Shown here: positions 26,477 through 34,626 of the stretch, in pieces
Layout of the letters: each line of letters starts with the position of its first letter
How positions within the stretch are numbered: the stretch's first letter is position 1
Source of the DNA: Myxococcota bacterium
GTDB taxonomy: Bacteria; Myxococcota_A; Bradymonadia; UBA7976; UBA1532
Direction: 5' to 3'
Assembly: GCA_023150895.1 (NCBI GenBank)
Contig: JAKLJY010000041.1
Location: forward strand, 1-61,681
DNA: 61,681 nucleotides
Notes under the pieces: model-generated
The model's database searches: none
Told to the model about the DNA's origin: nothing
Seen by the model: the letters and a program-made list of their open reading frames with translations, nothing else
Position numbers and translations under genes: made by a program

Positions 26477-27936
26477 CCTTCACCGCCCCTCACTTCGCGC
26501 TCTTTTTCGTCGTCGTGCTCGCGTTCTGGGCGCGCCTGCGCGGTCCGGCCCGCAAGTACTTTCTGCTCGCGGCGAGCTATGTGTTCTACGGGTACTGGAG
26601 CCTCGGGTTCCTGGCGTTGCTGGCCGGCACGACGGTCGTCGATGCGACCATCGCGCGGTCCATCGGCGCCACCGACGATGCCGCCCGCCGCAAGCGCCTG
26701 CTCGTCCTCAGCATCGTCGTGAACCTCGGCGTCCTCGGGTTCTTCAAGTACTGCAACTTCTTCATCGACTCGGCGGTCGTCGCCCTGCGGGGGCTGGGGA
26801 TCGACGCAGAGACGCGCACCCTGGACCTCGTGTTGCCCGTCGGCATCTCGTTCTACACGTTCCAGAGCATGAGCTACACGATCGACGTCTACCGGCGGCA
26901 CCTCGCGCCGGCGCGGTCGCTCGTCGACTTCGCGCTCTACGTCAGCTTCTTTCCACAGCTCGTCGCCGGCCCCATCGAACGGGCGACGCACCTGCTGCCC
27001 CAATGCGAGCGCGTCGGGACACCGGAAGAACGCCCGTCGGACCCCTCGGGCTGGGGCCTCATCGCGCTCGGCGCGTTCAAGAAGGCGGTCATCGCCGATC
27101 ACCTCGCCGCCCTCGTCGAGCTGACCTACAGCGATCCCGCGGGGACGTGGCCGCCCGCACTCTGGCTGGGCACCTACGCGTTCGCCATTCAGATCTATTT
27201 CGACTTTTCGGGGTACTCGGACATCGCCGTGGGCGTCGGCCGCCTGCTGGGCTTCGAGATCATGCAGAACTTCCGCTCGCCGTATGCCGCGTCGGGCCCG
27301 TCCGAGTTCTGGCAGCGGTGGCACATCTCGCTGTCGTCCTGGCTGCGCGATTACCTCTACATCCCCTTGGGGGGCAACCGGCTCTCGGCGGCCCGGACGC
27401 GGGTGAACCTCTTTCTGACGATGCTTCTGGGCGGGCTCTGGCACGGCGCGGCCTGGAACTTCGTGCTGTGGGGGGCGTATCAGGGCGCGTTGTTGGTGCT
27501 GGCCCGCACCCGCGCGGCCGGGGCCCTCGCCGCGACGCTCGCCCGGCCGCCCTATCTGCCGCGCCTCTGGCCGTACGTCCGCTGGTTCGTCTTCTTCCAC
27601 CTGGTCTGCCTGGGGTGGGCGCTGTTCCGGGCCGAGTCCCTGAGCGACTGCGTCGTCGTTCTCACGAGCCTCCTCGACGTCGGCGGTTGGGACCTCGTCG
27701 AGTGGTTCGACCACGTTCACCTCTCCGGCGAGGGTCGCTACCTGGCCATCTGCTTCGCCGTCATCGTCGGTGTTCTGGCGCTGCAGAATCGCCTGCGGGC
27801 CTCTCCGGACGTGCTCGTCGCGCGGCTGTGGCGACTGCCCCCGCCCGTGCGGATCGTGATCGTGCTCACGGTCCTGGGGGCGACCATCCTCTTCTCCCCC
27901 GAGAAACCGCCGCCGTTCATCTACTTCCAGTTCTGA
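26473..27936 (+). CDS. MBOAT-family O-acyltransferase (AlgI/DltB-like)
   Basis: 487 residues and about ten to twelve membrane helices. Family marks are VLPVGISFYTFQSMSYTIDVYR, FFPQLVAGPIERATHLLPQ, QIYFDFSGYSDIAVGVGRLLGF, FWQRWHISLSSWLRDYLYIPLGG, and the catalytic His at about residue 321 (GGLWHGAAWNFVLWG). Such enzymes move acyl groups (usually acetyl) onto exported polysaccharides or other acceptors at the inner membrane. The start overlaps the upstream SGNH-like gene by four bases, the usual two-gene acylation arrangement. The acceptor is unknown. If the partner is really disrupted, acetylation may be impaired. Confidence 0.92.
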   Translation: MTFTAPHFALFFVVVLAFWARLRGPARKYFLLAASYVFYGYWSLGFLALLAGTTVVDATIARSIGATDDAARRKRLLVLSIVVNLGVLGFFKYCNFFIDSAVVALRGLGIDAETRTLDLVLPVGISFYTFQSMSYTIDVYRRHLAPARSLVDFALYVSFFPQLVAGPIERATHLLPQCERVGTPEERPSDPSGWGLIALGAFKKAVIADHLAALVELTYSDPAGTWPPALWLGTYAFAIQIYFDFSGYSDIAVGVGRLLGFEIMQNFRSPYAASGPSEFWQRWHISLSSWLRDYLYIPLGGNRLSAARTRVNLFLTMLLGGLWHGAAWNFVLWGAYQGALLVLARTRAAGALAATLARPPYLPRLWPYVRWFVFFHLVCLGWALFRAESLSDCVVVLTSLLDVGGWDLVEWFDHVHLSGEGRYLAICFAVIVGVLALQNRLRASPDVLVARLWRLPPPVRIVIVLTVLGATILFSPEKPPPFIYFQF

Positions 27937-28022
27937 GGCCCCGGGGCCCATGACTGGCAACGCCGGCGCACTCTGGGGCATCTTCTCGGCCGCCGCGGCC
28001 CCTCGCCGCGGGCGGAGGTGCC

Positions 28023-30125
28023 ATGGCCGTCGGTGACGTCGAAGGTTCGAAGTTCGCGAAACCCGCGCCCGCCGGTCGGCGCCGCGGCGAGGCCCTCCCC
28101 GTCGTCGGGGGGCGCCCGGGCGGCGGCCGCGCGCCGAAGGCCCCGTACCCTTTTCTGCCCACGACGCGGGCCGATCTCGACGCCCGCGGGTGGGACGCCG
28201 TGGACATCGTGATCATCAGCGGCGATGCGTATGTGGACCACCCGGCGTTCGGTCCGCCGCTCATCGCGCGCTTCCTCGAGGCCCGGGGGTTCCGGGTCGG
28301 CCTGATCGCGCAGCCCGACTGGCAGAGCGCCGCCGAGTTCGCCCGGCTCGGGCGCCCGCGCCTCTTCTACGGCGTCGCGGCGGGCAACATGGACTCGATG
28401 CTCAACCGGCTGACTGCGCAGAAGAAGAACCGCTCGGAGGACCAGTACTCCCCGGGGGGGCGCACCGGCTGCCGGCCGGACCGCGCGACCCTCGTCTACG
28501 CCAACCGCTGCAAGGAGGCGTTCCCCGACGTGCCGGTGGTCCTCGGCGGCATCGAGGCGTCCCTGCGGCGCATCGCGCACTACGACTACTGGTCCGACAA
28601 GGTCCGGCGTTCGATCCTGATGGACGCCAAGGCCGATCTGCTCGTCTTCGGCATGGGGGAGCGCCCCATCTGGGAGATCGCGCGGCGGTTGGCGGCCGGC
28701 GAGCCCGTGACGGCCCTGCACGACATTCGCGGCACCGGGTTCATCGTCAATCGCGACGAGGCGCGGCAGCTCGGCAGCGATCCGAGTCGCTACACCACCG
28801 ACGGCAAGGTCATCGTCCTGCCGAGCTACGAGGACGTCAGCGCGGACACGCCCGCCGGCAAGGAGGCCTACGCCCGCATGGCGCGGGCGTTTCAGCACGA
28901 GACGAACCCGGGAAACGCCCGGCCGCTCCTGCAGTGGCACGGCGAACGCGCGGTCTACTTCAACCCGCCGGCCATCCCCCTCGAGGACGGCCCGGGCCGG
29001 GGCGAGCCCGACAGCGTCGGCATGGACGAGCTCTACGACCTGCCCTTCAACCGCATGCCGCACCCGAGCTACGACGCGCCCATCCCCGCGTTCGAGACGG
29101 TGAAACACTCCGTCGTGGTCATGCGAGGGTGCTTCGGCGGCTGTACGTTCTGTTCCATCACCGAGCACGAGGGCCGGATCATCCAGAATCGCTCGGCCGA
29201 GAGCGTCCGGCGCGAGGTGCGCGAGCTGCGCCGCATGGGGGACTTCCGGGGCACGATCACCGACCTCGGCGGCCCGACCGCCAACATGTACAAGATGAAG
29301 TGCCGCTCCGAGGACATCGAGCGCCGCTGCCGCAAGCTGTCGTGCGTGCACCCCGGGGTCTGCGAGAACCTCGTGACCGATCACGGGCCGGTCATCGACC
29401 TGATGAAGCAGGTCCGCGAGGCCGACGGGGTCAATCACGTCTTCATCGCGTCGGGCGTGCGGTACGACCTCGCGGAGCGCTCGCCCGAGTACGTCCGCGA
29501 GCTGGCGAAGCACCACGTCGGGGGGCACCTGAGCGTCGCCCCCGAGCACGTCTCCGACCGGGTGCTCGAAAAGATGAAGAAGCCCGGCATCGAGAGCTAC
29601 GAGCGCTTCAAGGAGATGTTCGCCTGCGCCTCGCAGAGCGCCAAGAAGGAACAGTACGAGATCCCGTACTTCGTCAGCGGGCATCCGGGCTCGACGCTCG
29701 ACGACATGATCGAGGCCGCGCTTTGGCTCAAGGCGCAGGGGTATCGTCCCCGGCAGGTGCAGGACTTCATCCCGACGCCGATGTCGATGGCCTCCGCGAT
29801 GTACTACACGGGCATCGACCCCCTGACCATGACGCCGGTCTACACGGCGCGCGGGCTCCGGGAGAAGCGGCTGCAGAAGGCGCTCCTGCTCTACTGGGAC
29901 AAGGAGCAGTGGCCGCTCGTGCGCGAGGCGCTGACGCTCGCGAAGCGGACGGATCTCATCGGATACGGACCGAAGTGTCTCGTGCCGCCGGACGAGGCGA
30001 CGGCCCCGTCGACGGCGCCCGGGCCGCGCCAGCGGGGTCCCGCGCCGAGAAAATCCGGCCCCCCGCGGCCTCCGGCCGGGCCCCCCCCGGCGCGGCGTCA
30101 GCGCATCTCCACCGGGAAGCCGTAG
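28023..30125 (+). CDS. YgiQ family radical SAM protein
   Basis: 700 residues, the family length. The N-terminal domain has the YgiQ marks [31 protein letters not shown]-like residues and [18 protein letters not shown]. The radical SAM motif C-x3-C-x2-C is seen at about residue 368 ([17 protein letters not shown]). The C-terminal region keeps [20 protein letters not shown] and [18 protein letters not shown]. The reaction of this family is not established to my knowledge. A GGAGG lies five bases before the ATG. The last 45 residues are Pro/Arg-rich. Its 3' end overlaps the converging anti-sigma-like gene by 28 bases. Confidence 0.95.
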   Translation: MAVGDVEGSKFAKPAPAGRRRGEALPVVGGRPGGGRAPKAPYPFLPTTRADLDARGWDAVDIVIISGDAYVDHPAFGPPLIARFLEARGFRVGLIAQPDWQSAAEFARLGRPRLFYGVAAGNMDSMLNRLTAQKKNRSEDQYSPGGRTGCRPDRATLVYANRCKEAFPDVPVVLGGIEASLRRIAHYDYWSDKVRRSILMDAKADLLVFGMGERPIWEIARRLAAGEPVTALHDIRGTGFIVNRDEARQLGSDPSRYTTDGKVIVLPSYEDVSADTPAGKEAYARMARAFQHETNPGNARPLLQWHGERAVYFNPPAIPLEDGPGRGEPDSVGMDELYDLPFNRMPHPSYDAPIPAFETVKHSVVVMRGCFGGCTFCSITEHEGRIIQNRSAESVRREVRELRRMGDFRGTITDLGGPTANMYKMKCRSEDIERRCRKLSCVHPGVCENLVTDHGPVIDLMKQVREADGVNHVFIASGVRYDLAERSPEYVRELAKHHVGGHLSVAPEHVSDRVLEKMKKPGIESYERFKEMFACASQSAKKEQYEIPYFVSGHPGSTLDDMIEAALWLKAQGYRPRQVQDFIPTPMSMASAMYYTGIDPLTMTPVYTARGLREKRLQKALLLYWDKEQWPLVREALTLAKRTDLIGYGPKCLVPPDEATAPSTAPGPRQRGPAPRKSGPPRPPAGPPPARRQRISTGKP

Positions 30126-30940
30126 GCGCGCCAGCCGGGGCCGGCGGCCTCATGTGCGACGCCGAGGGCGAGCCGGAGCGCCTCGCCCTCCGGCGCATCG
30201 GGACCGAGGGTGACGACGAGCAGCGCCGCGCCCGCGTCGTGCGGGAGATCCTCGCCCGTCCGGCCGGTGACGCGCACCGCGCCGCCCCCGTCGAGCCGGT
30301 AGGGCAGCTTCCAGGCCGTGACCTGCTCGGCGCGGACGATGAAGCCCCGCACGGCGCCGGGTCCGGTGCCATTCGGCACGGCCGTCCGGGGGCGCAACGC
30401 GAAGTCGAAGCGGGTGCCGCGTTCGAGCACGACGGGGCCCGAGGGGTTCGGCTCACCCGAACGGAGGGGACGGGCGCCGCCCTCGAGCACGAGCGGCTCG
30501 TAGGTCGGCAGGACCGGCGCCAGCGGCGGCGCGGGGCGCAACAGGAAAAACGCCGCCCCGGCGGCGAGGGCGAACGGGATGGCCCCGAGGCGCCAGGCCG
30601 GGCGACGCCAGCGTGTCCGCAACGGAACGACCTCGGCCCCGGGGGGGGCATCACCGGGCTCGGGCCGGACGGTCGGCGTCGCCGGCGGGGCCGTGCGGGG
30701 GGCATCACCGGGCTCGGGCCGGACGGTCGGCGTCGCCGGCGGGGCCGTGCGGAGCGCATCGAGCGCGGCGGCCGTCAGGCGGTCGAGGTCGGCGTCGGTC
30801 AGCGGGGGCACCTCGGGCTCGGCGTCGGCCTGCACCTGGTGCAGCTGTCCCGCCGCCCGCAACCAGGCCTCGCGTTCGCGCTCGGCGGCCGAGTCGGCGC
30901 TCTCGTTCGGGGGGGGCTCGGGGGAGCGGCGGGCGTTCAT
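30098..30940 (-). CDS. One-helix membrane protein, putative sigma-factor partner
   Basis: 280 residues. The cytoplasmic N-terminus (about 1-105) contains a helical segment and a duplicated 18-residue Pro/Thr linker. One membrane helix follows (about 112-132; [18 protein letters not shown]), then a beta-rich periplasmic domain of about 145 residues ([16 protein letters not shown]). The ATG overlaps the sigma factor stop by four bases (ATGA), the usual layout of a sigma/anti-sigma pair. No zinc-type anti-sigma motif (HxxxCxxC) is seen, so its role is inferred from position. The periplasmic domain might sense a signal for the protease genes upstream. Confidence 0.7.
   Translation of the reverse strand: MNARRSPEPPPNESADSAAEREREAWLRAAGQLHQVQADAEPEVPPLTDADLDRLTAAALDALRTAPPATPTVRPEPGDAPRTAPPATPTVRPEPGDAPPGAEVVPLRTRWRRPAWRLGAIPFALAAGAAFFLLRPAPPLAPVLPTYEPLVLEGGARPLRSGEPNPSGPVVLERGTRFDFALRPRTAVPNGTGPGAVRGFIVRAEQVTAWKLPYRLDGGGAVRVTGRTGEDLPHDAGAALLVVTLGPDAPEGEALRLALGVAHEAAGPGWRAYGFPVEMR
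30643..30752 (-). repeat. Perfect 54-bp tandem duplication in the membrane protein gene
   Basis: Two perfect 54-base units (30643-30696 and 30697-30750, plus two more matching bases) code for two identical 18-residue copies starting [10 protein letters not shown] in the linker just before the membrane helix. Because third positions are also identical, the duplication is recent or kept by slippage. Length change would be in frame (18 residues per unit). Confidence 0.9.
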
Positions 30941-31635
30941 CGGGCGGTTCGCGCCTCCGGACTCTCATTCGCGGCGGGTACGGAGAACCTGTCGCCCGCG
31001 GCGCCGGATTCGGCGAGCAGCTCGTCGCGCAGGCGCTGCAAGAGCTTGCGGGCCCGGCTCCGCCAGACGTAGACGGCCTCGACCGTGATGCCGTGGCGCG
31101 CGGCGACGCTCTCGATGGGCAGGGCTTCCACGTAGATCGCCACGAAGAGGGAGAGGCCGCGCGGATTCAGCGCGGCGCGCAGACGGTCGAGCAGGGCGGC
31201 GAGGAACTCGCGGTCCTCGACGACGGGTCCCGGGCCGCGGTCGGGCGGCGTGAGCCGGTCGAGGTCCACGCCCTCCGTCGGATCTTCGCGCCAAGCCCCC
31301 CGGCGGCCGCTCCGGAGAATCGACGCGGCCGTGCGCTCGGCCACGAGCCCGCAGAATGTCGGCAGGCTCGCCCCTCGGCCGGGGTCCCACGAGCGCAGGA
31401 CGCGGCCGTCGGCCTCGAAGAGCGCGAGCAGGACCTCTTGCGTCAGATCGAGGATCTCCGCGTCCCGCGCGGGTCCGCGCACGCGGCCCCGGCGGTCGAG
31501 GGCCGCGGCGACGCGCCGGGAGATGGCCGGCGTGATGCGCGCGACGAGCCGCCGGGCGGCGACCGGATCACCCCGCAGGGCCGCCTCGAGATCGGCGCGG
31601 TCGGCGGGGGTGGAGGCGTCGGTCGGCGGGGTCAC
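30937..31635 (-). CDS. ECF-like RNA polymerase sigma factor
   Basis: 232 residues. Region 2 is visible at about 60-115 (LDLTQEVLLALFEADGRVL and the TFCGLVAERTAASILR helix), and region 4 at about 165-205 with a helix-turn-helix (IESVAARHGITVEAVYVWRSRARK). There is a 50-residue Pro/Asp-rich spacer between them and no region 1 or 3. The GTG at 31635 has no obvious ribosome site. It is coupled to the downstream membrane protein gene. The 163-bp MITE-like element lies 37 bases upstream, and the CHAT protease gene ends just beyond it on the same strand. Confidence 0.8.
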   Translation of the reverse strand: MTPPTDASTPADRADLEAALRGDPVAARRLVARITPAISRRVAAALDRRGRVRGPARDAEILDLTQEVLLALFEADGRVLRSWDPGRGASLPTFCGLVAERTAASILRSGRRGAWREDPTEGVDLDRLTPPDRGPGPVVEDREFLAALLDRLRAALNPRGLSLFVAIYVEALPIESVAARHGITVEAVYVWRSRARKLLQRLRDELLAESGAAGDRFSVPAANESPEARTAR

Positions 31636-31670
31636 AGGCGACGTTGTACGCGAGGTCCGCGGCGTCGCAC

Positions 31671-31837
31671 TAGGAGCGTGTTCTGGTAACCCGGACCGAG
31701 CCCGGAATGTGGGTGTCGGCCGAGCCCAAGGCGCGAAACCGCGCCAATACTTGGAAGTATTGCAAGGTTGAGCAACGCCGGGATCGGCCGGCAGACACGA
31801 AACGGGCGACGGGAGTGGTTACCAAGACACGCTCCTA
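31671..31837. mobile_element. MITE-like element with terminal inverted repeats and TA flanks
   Basis: A 163-bp non-coding element (31673-31835) flanked by TA on both sides (31671-31672, 31836-31837). The left end GGAGCGTGTTCTGGTAACC (31673-31691) and the right end (31817-31835) match as inverted repeats at 17 of 19 bases. The inside is also an imperfect palindrome (GTGTC...GGCCGA...CCC arms), with two adjacent perfect hairpins at the centre. There is no transposase, so it would need a helper. TA target sites and palindromic structure fit the IS630/Tc1-mariner-type MITEs, but the helper family is inference. Confidence 0.72.
31730..31761. repeat. Two adjacent perfect hairpins at the centre of the MITE-like element
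   Basis: GGCGCG-AAAC-CGCGCC (31730-31745) is followed directly by AATACTT-GG-AAGTATT (31746-31761). The second stem is made almost only of A/T, striking in this genome. They sit at the centre of a larger imperfect palindrome, so the element could extrude as a cruciform or fold as RNA when transcribed through. Confidence 0.75.
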
Positions 31838-31845
31838 GCCCGCGC

Positions 31846-34626
31846 TCACGGGACGAAGACGCGGAAGGCCGCCACGTCGGCGGCGGGATGGGCTTCGGCG
31901 AGCGTGGCGGTCGCCGCGCCGAGCGGGCCTTCGACCGGGGCCGGGGGGGCCCAGCGGGCGTAGAGTTCGGTGAAGAGCGCTCGGGTCAGGGCATCCGGGA
32001 CGCGGCGGGCGGCGGCCACCGCCGTGCGGCTCCCGGCGATGACGAAGGCCTGCGCGAGCCCGAGGCTCTCCAGGGGCGACTCGGTGCCGGCGCTCCCGCG
32101 GCCCGTCTCGCACCCGGAGAGCACCGCGACGGCGGGCGGGTGGGGCAGCGCGAGGATGTCTCCGGTCGTCAGGCGGCCGCCGTCGGCGAGCAACAGCGCG
32201 CTCTCCCAGCCCTCTCGACCGGCGAAGAGGCCGTGTCCGGCGAAGTGAAAGAGGTCGGCCGCGTCCAGGGCCGCGGCGACGGCGTCGCGCGTGGCCTCTC
32301 GGTCGACGAGCAACTGCACCCCGCGCTCGCTCCGGCGCCCGAGGGCCATCGCGACCGCGCGGCCTTCCTCGGCGCTGCCGGCGAGGTTGCCCTGGGGATC
32401 GGCGACCACCAGCGCGCGGACCGCCGCCGCGTTCGACACGGGCGGGGCGGGGTCGGCCGGCACGGGCAGATCGAGCCCGTAGACCACGGCGCGCTGCGCA
32501 GCGAGTGGTCGACCGTCGACGGCCGCTGCGTGCAGGTCGAGGTCGCGCAACGCACCATACGGCAGCAGGCGGACGGGAACCGACGGGGTTTCGCGGAGCA
32601 GCGACTCGAACGGGGCGAAGGCCCAGGCACGGGCCGCCTCGGGCTCCGCGGGGACGGTTCCTTCGAGGCGCGCGTGCCGGATGCCCGGGCCACCCGATGG
32701 CTCGGCGGGAGGGCCGGGAAGCGCAGCGAAGGCGTGCCAGCCCGTCGTGCCCGGGAACCAGGCCAGCGTGACGCCGTCGCGCGGCAGGGGCGGAAGCGGC
32801 GCGTCGTCGGCGGGGCCACCCAGGAGGTCGAACAGGGCGCCCCGGGCGACGCGATGGGATCGGAGCAGACCCTCGCGCCGGCGCGTGGCGGCCGCGAGGG
32901 CCGCGTCCGTGCGTTTCCAGTCGTCGGCCCGGTCGGCGTCCAGCGCGGCCCGGGTCCGGGCGACCGCCTCCCACGCGGACGCCCACGCCGCGCGTCGCGC
33001 GGGCGGCAGGGTCTCGGCGCGTCCCGCCCCGGTCAGGGCCACGATGCCGCGCCGGCGCGCCCGCCGGGCCGCCGCCAGCGCCTCGTCGAGCCGACCACGC
33101 CGCACGAGCACGTCGACGAGCCGGCGGGCGCTCTCCTCCCGGTCCCCCAGAAAGCGCAGGCGCCCCTCGTCCACGGGGATGCCGCGGCTCTCCTCGGCGG
33201 GCAGGCGCTCCGCGGCCTGCAGCGCGACCTGCGCGGCATCGAGCCGGCCCGAGAGTTCGGCGAGCCGGGCCCGCCCGAGCTGCGCCCGCCACGCCATCTC
33301 CGGCAGCGAGGCAGCCGCCGCCAGCGCGGCGAGGCGGTCGAGGGCGGCCTTGGCCGGACCGCGACGGCCCTCATCGAGCGCCAGGCGGGCTTCGAGATCG
33401 AGGCGCCAGACCTCCAGATCCGGCGCCGCGGTGAGCGGCCCCGCCGGCAGACTGTCCAGGGCACGGCGGGCGGCCGCGTCATCGCCCCGGGTCAGGGCGA
33501 GCAGGGCCTCGTTGAGGGCGAGGTTGGGGAGGAAACCCGGCCAGTCGTCGCACCCGCGCGACCACGCCAGGCGCGCCTCGGCGAAGTCGCGGGCGGCGCG
33601 TTCGGCCGCGGTGTATAGATCGTTCGGACCGGCCGGACCGGCCGGGCCGGCCCCGTCCGAGCGCCGCAGGACGCGCTGCAGGTGCGCCCAGCCCCGGTTG
33701 GTGTGCAGGTACGGCCACTCGCAGAGCGCATCCGGTGGCAGGCGGTGCGCGAGGCCGTCGAACGCCGCGATGGCGTCGTCCAGGCGCCCGATGCGTAGCC
33801 ACGTCACCGCCGTCTCCTGCGCCACGTCGCGCGACAGGCTGCCGCCGAATCGATCCGCCAGCATGGCCGCGTCGGCCAGGCCCGCGAGCGCGCCGCGCAC
33901 GTCGCCCCGCTCCCGGGCCGCGAGCGCGAGGTGGTAGCGGCGGTGCGCCTCGCCCTCCGGGTACCACGTCTCCGGCCGCGCGGGGTCCGCGAGCGGCGGC
34001 AGCCCCTCCAGCAGGGCCACTTGCGCGTCGATCCGCCGGGCCTGGAAGTGGATGAATCCGGCGACCACGCTCGCCGTCACGGCGTCCGAGAGCGCCCCGG
34101 CGGTCTCGGCGGCCAGGCGCGCCTCGTCGAGACGGATCAGGGCCTCGTCGGGTCGCCCCGCGCGCCGCGCCTCCTTGCCCGCCTGCACCGCCCGGGCGGC
34201 GTGTGCGGCGCCCGGGCCGCCGGCGTCCGACGGACCGAGCGTCACCCGGCCGACGCGAACGCTCGTCGACGGACCCCGCACGGTCACGGGCAGGGCGGTC
34301 ATGTCGGGCGGTACCCGGACCTCGGCGCGCAGTCCGCCCGCCACCACAACCGGCGGGGCGACCAGGCCAGGCACGGCCAGCGTCGCGTCCGGGGGCGCCT
34401 CGACCCAGAGGACGAGCGGCCCGTCCGAAGGCGGCACGCACACGGGGCCGCGGAGCACGGTGCGGCAGCCACCGACGCTCACGGGGAGCGGGGCGCCGGG
34501 CAACTCGAAGTCGCCCGTCTCTCCGGCCGCCCCGTCGTCGGCTCGGGCCGGCTCGGGCAGGGCGTCCGGTCGGCAGGCGGCGAGGCCCAGGATCACGGCC
34601 GCCGCGCGGGGGCCCCGACGCCTCAC
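31846..34626 (-). CDS. TPR-CHAT caspase-like protease, predicted lipoprotein
   Basis: 926 residues. The N-terminus looks like a lipoprotein signal (AAAVILGLAACRPD). A beta-rich domain (about 30-110), a long helical region with TPR-like pairs (about 125-560), and the CHAT domain (about 610-926) follow. The catalytic His (FHFAGHGLFAG, about 796) and Cys (LSGCETGRG, about 838) are both present, so it should be an active caspase-fold protease. The GTG at 34626 overlaps the stop of the subtilisin-like gene by four bases. Most CHAT proteases are cytoplasmic, so a lipobox is unusual; it may mean periplasmic or surface action. The substrate is unknown. Confidence 0.85.
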   Translation of the reverse strand: MRRRGPRAAAVILGLAACRPDALPEPARADDGAAGETGDFELPGAPLPVSVGGCRTVLRGPVCVPPSDGPLVLWVEAPPDATLAVPGLVAPPVVVAGGLRAEVRVPPDMTALPVTVRGPSTSVRVGRVTLGPSDAGGPGAAHAARAVQAGKEARRAGRPDEALIRLDEARLAAETAGALSDAVTASVVAGFIHFQARRIDAQVALLEGLPPLADPARPETWYPEGEAHRRYHLALAARERGDVRGALAGLADAAMLADRFGGSLSRDVAQETAVTWLRIGRLDDAIAAFDGLAHRLPPDALCEWPYLHTNRGWAHLQRVLRRSDGAGPAGPAGPNDLYTAAERAARDFAEARLAWSRGCDDWPGFLPNLALNEALLALTRGDDAAARRALDSLPAGPLTAAPDLEVWRLDLEARLALDEGRRGPAKAALDRLAALAAAASLPEMAWRAQLGRARLAELSGRLDAAQVALQAAERLPAEESRGIPVDEGRLRFLGDREESARRLVDVLVRRGRLDEALAAARRARRRGIVALTGAGRAETLPPARRAAWASAWEAVARTRAALDADRADDWKRTDAALAAATRRREGLLRSHRVARGALFDLLGGPADDAPLPPLPRDGVTLAWFPGTTGWHAFAALPGPPAEPSGGPGIRHARLEGTVPAEPEAARAWAFAPFESLLRETPSVPVRLLPYGALRDLDLHAAAVDGRPLAAQRAVVYGLDLPVPADPAPPVSNAAAVRALVVADPQGNLAGSAEEGRAVAMALGRRSERGVQLLVDREATRDAVAAALDAADLFHFAGHGLFAGREGWESALLLADGGRLTTGDILALPHPPAVAVLSGCETGRGSAGTESPLESLGLAQAFVIAGSRTAVAAARRVPDALTRALFTELYARWAPPAPVEGPLGAATATLAEAHPAADVAAFRVFVP

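Noticed and set aside
31768-33618. 616-codon plus-strand frame opposite the CHAT gene
   Set aside because: The sequence is Arg/Gly/Glu-rich without motifs, while the minus strand has an intact CHAT domain. It also starts inside the MITE-like element.
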